Shown: positions 17,362 to 23,788 of the stretch, piece after piece | Layout of the letters: the number at the start of each line of letters is the position of its first letter | Numbering within the stretch: the stretch's first letter is position 1 | Assembly (NCBI GenBank): GCA_037443785.1 | Contig: JBBINR010000020.1 | Location: forward strand, 1 to 60,743 | Source: JAQUOA01 sp037443785 | GTDB lineage: Bacteria > Bacteroidota > Ignavibacteria > UBA10030 > UBA8401 | Direction of reading: 5' to 3' | Length of the DNA: 60,743 nucleotides | The notes under the pieces: model-generated | Told to the model about the DNA's origin: nothing | Seen by the model: only the letters and a program-made list of their open reading frames with translations | Database searches by the model: none | Made by a program: the position numbers and the translations under genes

Positions 17362-17760
17362 TTACGGTATATCGATTACACTGCGTGGGCCACTAGACAA
17401 TACGGTGATAGATACCTTAATGGAATCACCGTTGGGTTTGAGGAGATTTCCAACTCCCAAGAAAACAACTGAATCTTCATCTTTGTAGGTAATAGAATAA
17501 TGTCCATTGGCATTATTAATAAATTTGTCAGTTACTAATTGATCCATAGAGATATTCTGAAATGAACGGCTGCCGCCTCCCATTGAAGTCGGTCTGCCAT
17601 AATAGTGACGTGCTTTTGCCGCGAGGTGTAATAAATCACCTGCCAACGCGTCTCTATTAGAGCTTGCTGAATTGTCGGAGAACAAAGCAATTGCAACACC
17701 CACCGCAATGCCGACAATTACAACACCAAGGATAATTAGTAAAAGTTGCTGCTGTCCCAT
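17362..17760 (-). CDS. Pilin-like protein, tandem copy 2
   Basis: A 132-residue paralogue of the neighbouring pilin-like protein. It shares MGQQQLLLIILGV and then DNSASSNRDALAGDLLHLAAKARHYYGRP. The layout is an N-terminal hydrophobic helix, an alpha1-like segment and a small beta-rich C-terminal domain (GHYSITYKDEDSVVFLGVG, SIKVSITVL), as in a GspG/type IV pilin fold. There is only Met-Gly before the helix and no Glu at +5. No Shine-Dalgarno sequence precedes the ATG (AAAAAAAT), unlike copy 1, and a strong hairpin lies between the copies, so it is likely translated at a lower level. It may be a minor or alternative subunit. Identification as pilin rests on architecture and on the adjacent pilC/pilB. 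Confidence 0.72.
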   Translation of the reverse strand: MGQQQLLLIILGVVIVGIAVGVAIALFSDNSASSNRDALAGDLLHLAAKARHYYGRPTSMGGGSRSFQNISMDQLVTDKFINNANGHYSITYKDEDSVVFLGVGNLLKPNGDSIKVSITVLSSGPRSVIDIP

Positions 17761-17781
17761 ATTTTTTTGCTAGATAAAGTA

Positions 17782-17822
17782 AAGAGCACGAAGAGTAAAT
17801 TAAAATTTACTCTTCTGCTCTT
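17782..17822 (-). promoter_or_regulatory. Strong intercistronic hairpin between the two pilin genes
   Basis: Arms AAGAGCACGAAGAGTAAATT (17782-17801) and AATTTACTCTTCTGCTCTT (17804-17822) are complementary over 19 pairs with a single bulged base and a 2-base loop. On the minus strand no T-run follows directly, so it looks less like a simple terminator and more like an mRNA-stabilising or attenuating stem after the first pilin gene. Confidence 0.7.
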
Positions 17823-17834
17823 CAGTTAATGCTA

Positions 17835-18275
17835 TTAATATGTTGTCGGTACTGCAGCTACTTCAGACCATGTACCTAATTGATACCCGGATTGAGTAAC
17901 AGTCATTAAAACTTGCGGGAACATGCCGTTTGCAAGGGCTGTTTTTCCAGTTCCTTTGAAAACAACGACGCTATCAGTTCCTGCAGTTCCAACTTGATAG
18001 AAACCGTTATCATTATTCGAAAATGCTGTCGAAACCAATAATCCGATACCGGTAGCATCTGCGGTAATGAGAGTGAAATGATTTCCACCGCCACCAAGAG
18101 CAGAAGGTTTACGATAGTATTGCTGAGCTTTTGCAGCAAGCTGAACTAAATCGTTTGTTACAGCGTCTTTGTTGGCGCTAACGGCGTTATCTTGAAACAT
18201 TGTGATACCGACTGCGACGGCGATACCAACGATGATCACTCCGAGAATGATCAAAAGCAATTGTTGTTGACCCAT
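17835..18275 (-). CDS. Pilin-like protein, tandem copy 1 (probable major subunit)
   Basis: A 146-residue protein starting MGQQQLLLIILGVIIVGIAV, followed by FQDNAVSANKDAVTNDLVQLAAKAQQYYRKP and a glycine-rich turn (SALGGGGNHF), then a beta-rich C-terminus (GFYQVGTAGTDSVVVFKGTG). The N-terminal helix plus small globular domain fits a type IV pilin or major pseudopilin. The leader would be just Met-Gly if a prepilin peptidase cuts after Gly, and position +5 would be Leu, not Glu. A strong AAAGGAG lies 7 bases upstream of the ATG, suggesting high expression. It is followed by a paralogue, then pilC and pilB. No sequence similarity to PilA beyond this layout is claimed. Confidence 0.75.
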   Translation of the reverse strand: MGQQQLLLIILGVIIVGIAVAVGITMFQDNAVSANKDAVTNDLVQLAAKAQQYYRKPSALGGGGNHFTLITADATGIGLLVSTAFSNNDNGFYQVGTAGTDSVVVFKGTGKTALANGMFPQVLMTVTQSGYQLGTWSEVAAVPTTY

Positions 18276-18596
18276 GATAGTGCTCCTTTAATTTGTGATG
18301 ATGTTGATGTGAGTTAGTTTAGAAATTCCCCTTTTTGGTATACCCTATATGTATCATGTAATGTGCCACTTTCAAACTGGTTCAAAATCACTAAAAAAGA
18401 GACCTTTCACATCAATCAGGAAATTTTTTCCTTATAAGAGAATTTGTTACCGATGAAGTTATTACCAGATATGAAGAACTAGAATTTGATGCAAAGATAC
18501 AATCTTGATTTATAAGAGTCAATACAGTACAAATGACGGTTTTCAAATCGAAGTGATACTGAGCACCAAAAAAAGCATTTTCGATATGATCACCAA
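18276..18596. other. Intergenic region upstream of the pilin genes
   Basis: These 321 bases separate the glycosyltransferase stop from the first pilin gene. A 62-codon minus-strand frame with a TTG start overlaps the glycosyltransferase stop, but it looks like chance translation. The part near the pilin gene holds the ribosome binding site (18283-18289) and a candidate promoter. No RNA gene or long repeat was recognised. Confidence 0.5.
18344..18376 (-). promoter_or_regulatory. Candidate promoter for the pilin genes
   Basis: On the minus strand TTGAAA (18375-18370) is followed at 16-17 bases by TACATA/ACATAT, a plausible sigma-70-like pair. Overlapping it is TGGCAC (18368-18363), which matches the -24 half of a sigma-54 promoter, but the expected -12 GC is poorly matched (GA). 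A GGTATACC palindrome lies at 18337-18344. Either reading puts transcription start about 65-75 bases before the pilin ATG. Confidence 0.3.
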
Positions 18597-21047
18597 TCAA
18601 TTTGTTGAAAAATACAACTTTGTCTTTTGCACTTGTAAGAGAGAATCGACTTGATGACTCCCATCAATCAATTTTCCTTTTTGGAGAATAGTCAATGAAG
18701 AGAAATGTTTATTTAGCTTATCGTATGCCAAGCCCAATTTAAAATACATTGATTCTCTTTTAGGATCATATCTCAATGAGAGCAGTCCATTGTCGATTGC
18801 AAAATCATGAAAGCCCAAGAACTCGTAGCCGTCGAATATTTTTTCTAGAAAGGCGGCTTTTTGTTTTGGATTTGAGAAGGAACGAAAACCATTGTAAGCC
18901 TGTATCAACTCGGCTACCTTTTGCGATAATTCTGCAGATGAGAATTTTTCGATTAATTTTTGAGATACGTGATACGCGTATGATGTATCTTGGGCATGGA
19001 AAGCAAATACGATATTATAAATATATGCCAATGCGTATGATGAGTCTTCTTCCAGGCATTTTTTTAAAAACTTCGCCGATAATCGGTCCATGTCCAATTC
19101 CCAATAGTTGACCCCAAGAGTCAACAAAATATCCGACCGTTGTTGTTTCGTCGTTAACACTGCAAGTTGCTTTCGCCTATTAATTACAGTGAGATGCATT
19201 GACGCTTTCCTCGAATACATCAGTCCCTGTGGTAAAGTATATAACTTATCCGCGAAATATTGTACGCTGTCCAGTTCACCGATGATATGCTTATTCACCA
19301 TTGCCCAATACATTAAATCAGGATGCCCGGCCATTAAACTCCGAGCGTGAGTAAAATATTCATTAACGGCAGAATCATTTCCGACTCGAGTAGCTTCGAA
19401 GATGTTGGCATACCGACCAATATTTTTTATTCCGGGTGAAAAAGAATTCACTCGATAAATTTCAATTGAACCTTTCTCAAATACACGTTCGAAAGAATAC
19501 TCTTTATTGAGTCCCATCTGATATTCATAATTACGCCACCCGGTGATATCTTTCCCACAGACAATATATTTGATGTTATAGTCTCGAATGGTATTATTAA
19601 AAGAATGGAGAGAAGCCAATTCTCTTAAAAGGATCACTTTCGAGTTTTTCAAAAAAAGAGAAAGTTCTTTGCGAGTAAATAACACAACCGCTGTAGAATC
19701 ATTTTGTTGATTCAGCCATTCAGCGGCTACTGGTTCTACTATTTGTCGGTGGTTGATATGAATAGAAGGATTATCGGAATCCATAAACGAACCAAGCGGA
19801 TCTTGGTAAAGCCGGTGCTGAGTATCAATAAAATTTATTGACCAGAGAATGTTCGGTAAAGATAAAATGATGATGATTAAAATAAAACTTCGTAAGATTC
19901 GAACATTGAGCTGAAATAAATAGTGTAACGCCGCTGCAATCCACAGCAGAAATAACAGAAAAATTGGAAAGAGGAATCTGGGATCAATAACAGGATAGAC
20001 GAGGATAATTCCGAAGTAGATTCCCAAAAAGATAAATTTAACATACCAATCCCTTTCTCGGCGGATTTCAACGAACATTCCCAACCCAACGAGAGCCATA
20101 CTAAGCGGGGCAATAATCCAATAAAGTTTGCCAATGAATGAGACTGTAAAATTTACCGCAACGCTTTGCTGATTCACCAATAACATCCAAGGAGCATTGA
20201 ATGAATTTTCAGATATTTTATATGGAGAAAGAAAAACCAGCTTCGTTACTTCTTTCAGATAGAATTGAAAATTATTAATAACTCTCATCCATATTTCTGC
20301 AGCATAGCTTGAATCGACCGTTGTATAATAATTGCTTAAGAACAGTGATGAATTCCGTAAATCCGGACTTTCAAGACTTCCGTAATAAATTTCATTGCGT
20401 ATATACCACCCGCTGTAAAATATAATCGGTACAAAAAAAACAATTATCGCCTTAGTGTAATGTTTCCGATAGATAAAAAAACCTGAAACAATAAAAACTG
20501 TAAGAATCCCTATCTCCCGGGAAAAAACATTTCCCAACACCGTAAATAGAATGAGATAATAATTCTTGTCAAGTGCAGTCTCATCTTTCTCTCTCGATAA
20601 TAGGTAAATGAGAAGAAGGAAAAAGAATCCGAATAAAATTTCCGTTAAAATTTGCGTTGAAAAAATAAAAACGAACGGATGCAGTGCATAAAGTCCAACG
20701 ATGGTAAGGGCTACAATCGGGTTTCTTTTTTTATTCACAATCAAATAAAGAAGGACCATCGTCCCTGCGGAAAGCAGAAGATTGAGAATTTTTAAAGCAA
20801 CAATGTTACTCGGTGCAAGAAAAGCTAGGGGTGAAAGCAGAAGTGAATACAGCGGTGAGTGCACAACGTACCTTGCTGATTCGGGAGAAGTGTAATCCGT
20901 AAATCCCTTAAATTGCGAAAGCGAGTTTGCCCACGCAGCATACCGTGCACTATCTGGTGTATAAAGGAAAAGATTGTTAAGCGAAAAAAAACCAGCGCCG
21001 ATAAAAAGAATTATAATACCGCTTAATGCAATTTTATATTTGTCCAT
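18597..21047 (-). CDS. GT39/ArnT-like membrane glycosyltransferase with TPR-like tail
   Basis: A protein of about 816 residues in two parts. The first 450 residues carry many membrane helices and the signature of lipid-phosphate-sugar dependent glycosyltransferases (GT-C fold; GT39/ArnT-like). An early acidic residue sits in LYTPDSARYAAWANSLSQF, followed by SARYVVHSPLYSLLLSP. The periplasmic C-terminal part contains a soluble alpha/beta segment and then helical repeats resembling TPRs (TLGVNYWELDMDRLSAKFLKKC; MYFKLGLAYDKLNK). It transfers a sugar from a polyprenyl carrier to an unknown acceptor. Its position directly upstream of the pilin genes on the same strand makes pilin or surface glycan modification a reasonable guess only. 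Starts at 21071 (ATG) and 21077 (TTG) are also possible; none has a good ribosome binding site. Confidence 0.75.
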   Translation of the reverse strand: MDKYKIALSGIIILFIGAGFFSLNNLFLYTPDSARYAAWANSLSQFKGFTDYTSPESARYVVHSPLYSLLLSPLAFLAPSNIVALKILNLLLSAGTMVLLYLIVNKKRNPIVALTIVGLYALHPFVFIFSTQILTEILFGFFFLLLIYLLSREKDETALDKNYYLILFTVLGNVFSREIGILTVFIVSGFFIYRKHYTKAIIVFFVPIIFYSGWYIRNEIYYGSLESPDLRNSSLFLSNYYTTVDSSYAAEIWMRVINNFQFYLKEVTKLVFLSPYKISENSFNAPWMLLVNQQSVAVNFTVSFIGKLYWIIAPLSMALVGLGMFVEIRRERDWYVKFIFLGIYFGIILVYPVIDPRFLFPIFLLFLLWIAAALHYLFQLNVRILRSFILIIIILSLPNILWSINFIDTQHRLYQDPLGSFMDSDNPSIHINHRQIVEPVAAEWLNQQNDSTAVVLFTRKELSLFLKNSKVILLRELASLHSFNNTIRDYNIKYIVCGKDITGWRNYEYQMGLNKEYSFERVFEKGSIEIYRVNSFSPGIKNIGRYANIFEATRVGNDSAVNEYFTHARSLMAGHPDLMYWAMVNKHIIGELDSVQYFADKLYTLPQGLMYSRKASMHLTVINRRKQLAVLTTKQQRSDILLTLGVNYWELDMDRLSAKFLKKCLEEDSSYALAYIYNIVFAFHAQDTSYAYHVSQKLIEKFSSAELSQKVAELIQAYNGFRSFSNPKQKAAFLEKIFDGYEFLGFHDFAIDNGLLSLRYDPKRESMYFKLGLAYDKLNKHFSSLTILQKGKLIDGSHQVDSLLQVQKTKLYFSTN

Positions 21048-21101
21048 CGATAAAATTATATGATGAGGCATTACCAATCACAGTAAGCGGTACAATCGTC
21101 A

Positions 21102-23363
21102 TTATTTTACTAAAAGCATTTTTTTGCTGACCGTGTTTGCTCCGACCGTAAGAGTATAATAATAAATTCCGCTTGCAAAATGCTGACCGTTGAAGACGGT
21201 TGAAAACTCTCCCGCTTCTAATTCTTCATTGACAAGGGTAGCTACCTCTTCACCAAGCAGCGAATATACTTTTACCAATACTTTACCCCGCTGAGGAATT
21301 GTAAAACCAATTCTCGTTTCAGGATTGAAAGGATTAGGATAATTTTGTGCAAGGGACAAATTCCCGGGAAAAAGTTCTACACTTTTTTTCATGCCATCAA
21401 CAATAAAACTTGCGTATGCGCGAATGAGATAAGTATAGATGCTATCCCCACTAGCGTTAGCACTATAGTAATACCAATTTGCTCCATTGGGACTTGTTGT
21501 TGAGTAGGTATAACTTGTAACGACAGATGGTATTGGTGATTTTGTAATCATCACTCTGGGAGCACTTGCTGGCAGTCCTTCACATAACACCGAAACTGTA
21601 AATGGCTGGTCAGTACTAATATTTTTTGAACGAACATCTATCGTTCCCCAGTTATTCCATGGCAGCGGATATGGAATACCCGGCGTTGACGAGACAGAAG
21701 CAGTAAGACCCGTTGCCAACGGCATATCATTCGGGCTCGGTCGAATTGCACCGCTATATTTCCATATTCCTGCTTTCACCGTACCCGCTCTTCGAAGTGC
21801 AATACGAACAGAGTCAAGATGAGCCCCGGCAACTGCATCAAACCATACACAAACGGTATCTCCCGCGGCATTTTGCAAATATCCGGAAGGCTCAGTGGCA
21901 TCATATTTTAATTCTACTGCTTGCGATGTACCGCTTGCTTGCAATGTATAATTTTGTGCGGAAGTCGGATCAGCATTGATGACAATAAAGGTCACGTCAG
22001 AAATTGTACTTCCAAATTCAGGGACGGTAAACGGAGTATTGGGAGCAACATCGACCACCGTTGTTCCTCCACTTCCTTTCTTCATCGCTTTAATAACCAA
22101 CGTTGAGCCGCCGGGAACTGTGAACGTCGCGGATAAATTCGATCCGGCCCGGAATGCAATATAATCTCCGGCAAGGCTCTGCACTGTTCTCTGTACATTC
22201 GGAACGTTCGGATTCAAGTAAACTTTCGGCGCAACCGACGAAAGATTTGGATATGAATATCCGTATGCAGTGTTAACAGACGTGTTGTTCACAGCATTAG
22301 CAATAAGCCAGTTCTGCAATACATCGTTAAATGTTAACGGAGAACCGACGGCGGTCAGGGCCGCATTTATTCCGGCAATTCCGTTAAGCGTACTTTGCAC
22401 AAGAGGTTTAAAAATATTCATCGAAAACTGTTCCCGCAGATATAAAGAATACCGTGAAGCACGAGAATAATCTTTCAATACATTTACATTATCGTTATAT
22501 CTCCAATCGAGCAAATAATGATTTGCCTCGCCGGAAAATCCAGTTTGATTGTACAGCGAATATCCTGAATTAACTTCCGCGACGAGTGAGCACCCTTCAT
22601 TGACAAATGATATCTCATCTTTGTCGTAATTGAAATGAATCATGTGCTGAAATTCATGGGCAGTCGTACTCATCCCACCCGTAATTCCCGCCGCCGTTGT
22701 CAGATTTGCAGGATTGCAGTCTAAGTAATAGATTTCTGCTTCATTGCTGTTGGAATTTGCCGCCGCCGGAAGTTCATTGACGCTGTGAAAATATCCTGCA
22801 ACATAGCCGCCGCTCCCGCTATAGCCGTCTTGTATATCCAAAATCAAAATGACGATTTTTGGATCACTATCTACGTCCGGAGGATTACCGAACGCATCAA
22901 CGTCCATTTGATAAATTCCCTTCGCAGCATTCGCCGGTGTGCTCAGATCAAATGCTTTTGTTACTGAATCTACTGAAGCCTGCGTAACTTTTGTTCCCCA
23001 GGATGCGTCTTCGACAAACACATAACAATTTGTGCCTACGGATCGGCACGTTGCGGGGACAGTGTAAAAGGCATTTGTAGAAATGTTGACTGCTTTCCAC
23101 GAATGCGTGGACCCTACAACAAAACTCCACGCCGCTGTCTTTGCAAGACGCATTTGCTGCATCGCTTCGGGATGGGCTTTAAAATATTCCCGGACCGCTT
23201 GATCATCACGCCATAAAAAATGTGAGCCAGGAATTGGATATGATGATTTTGATTCCTGTGCTGATTCAACGACTGCTGATTGTCCGTGTGCAAACGTAAC
23301 AATAGTTACGGCAGCCATCACGAAAAGGAGGAAATTACGCGAAAGATTTTTGATTGGTTTCAT
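21102..23363 (-). CDS. Secreted zinc metallopeptidase (M30-like) with T9SS sorting domain
   Basis: A 753-residue exported protein with a signal peptide ending near AHGQ. After a propeptide-like region comes a peptidase domain with the zinc motif HEFQH (His236, Glu237, His240) in STTAHEFQHMIHF and a nearby Asn-Glu-Gly (Glu256) as probable third ligand. This arrangement resembles hyicolysin-type (M30) peptidases. The middle is beta-rich. The last 80 residues are a T9SS type A sorting domain: NYPNPFNPETRIGFTIP, KVYSLLGEEVATL and a lysine-rich end (SKKMLLVK). It is therefore expected to cross the outer membrane by T9SS and be released or anchored at the surface. AAGGA precedes the ATG. No T9SS machinery gene is in the window. 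Confidence 0.82.
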   Translation of the reverse strand: MKPIKNLSRNFLLFVMAAVTIVTFAHGQSAVVESAQESKSSYPIPGSHFLWRDDQAVREYFKAHPEAMQQMRLAKTAAWSFVVGSTHSWKAVNISTNAFYTVPATCRSVGTNCYVFVEDASWGTKVTQASVDSVTKAFDLSTPANAAKGIYQMDVDAFGNPPDVDSDPKIVILILDIQDGYSGSGGYVAGYFHSVNELPAAANSNSNEAEIYYLDCNPANLTTAAGITGGMSTTAHEFQHMIHFNYDKDEISFVNEGCSLVAEVNSGYSLYNQTGFSGEANHYLLDWRYNDNVNVLKDYSRASRYSLYLREQFSMNIFKPLVQSTLNGIAGINAALTAVGSPLTFNDVLQNWLIANAVNNTSVNTAYGYSYPNLSSVAPKVYLNPNVPNVQRTVQSLAGDYIAFRAGSNLSATFTVPGGSTLVIKAMKKGSGGTTVVDVAPNTPFTVPEFGSTISDVTFIVINADPTSAQNYTLQASGTSQAVELKYDATEPSGYLQNAAGDTVCVWFDAVAGAHLDSVRIALRRAGTVKAGIWKYSGAIRPSPNDMPLATGLTASVSSTPGIPYPLPWNNWGTIDVRSKNISTDQPFTVSVLCEGLPASAPRVMITKSPIPSVVTSYTYSTTSPNGANWYYYSANASGDSIYTYLIRAYASFIVDGMKKSVELFPGNLSLAQNYPNPFNPETRIGFTIPQRGKVLVKVYSLLGEEVATLVNEELEAGEFSTVFNGQHFASGIYYYTLTVGANTVSKKMLLVK

Positions 23364-23387
23364 GCAGGATAATCCTTGTATTGGTGG

Positions 23388-23696
23388 TTACAATAGTTGA
23401 GCACTCATAACGCGTACTCGGGTTCCTTCACCGTCATTGGCACTAAAATACACTTGCAATACTGCTTTTTTCCCTTGATGCACCAAAAGCATATGTTTAA
23501 TTTCGTCGGAGCATTCTAATTTATAAACTTCTCCTTCCGCCGTCTGCAATCCCAGATATTCAAAGGGTGCATTACCGGAAACAACAATAATGCCTTCGAT
23601 AGTTTTTGGAACATTGTCCCCGCTTTTCCACGTCGCACATTCCATCAACAGGATAGAAAGCAGCACAACAAAAATATTTACTATCCTGTTACGCAT
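23388..23696 (-). CDS. Small lipoprotein of unknown function
   Basis: A 102-residue protein with a typical lipoprotein signal: MRNRIVNIF, a hydrophobic core and the lipobox LMEC (Cys at about 20). The mature part is a small beta-rich domain (TIEGIIVVSGNAPFEYLGLQT, EGEVYKLECSDEI, KKAVLQVYFS) that looks like an OB-fold-like or DUF-type periplasmic domain, but I do not recognise the family. It lies 24 bases upstream of the M30-like peptidase gene on the same strand and 92 bases downstream of the subtilisin gene, so it is probably cotranscribed with the secreted proteases. No function is proposed. Confidence 0.7.
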   Translation of the reverse strand: MRNRIVNIFVVLLSILLMECATWKSGDNVPKTIEGIIVVSGNAPFEYLGLQTAEGEVYKLECSDEIKHMLLVHQGKKAVLQVYFSANDGEGTRVRVMSAQLL

Positions 23697-23788
23697 TGAA
23701 TGTTCACCGTAAGAAAAAAATCTTTACGTCATTTTCTTTTGTACCAACAACTTCGCTGAGTTTTCGGCATTGTAGAATTGATAGTTCG

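Noticed and set aside
3515..18275. Type II secretion system instead of a type IV pilus
   Set aside because: A PilT-like ATPase and the pilMNOPQ order favour a pilus; a secretion role is not excluded because GspI/GspJ-like proteins are present.
18412..18600. 62-codon minus-strand frame with TTG overlapping the glycosyltransferase stop
   Set aside because: The overlap resembles coupling, but the translation has no recognisable fold or signal, no clear ribosome binding site and poor protein-like composition.
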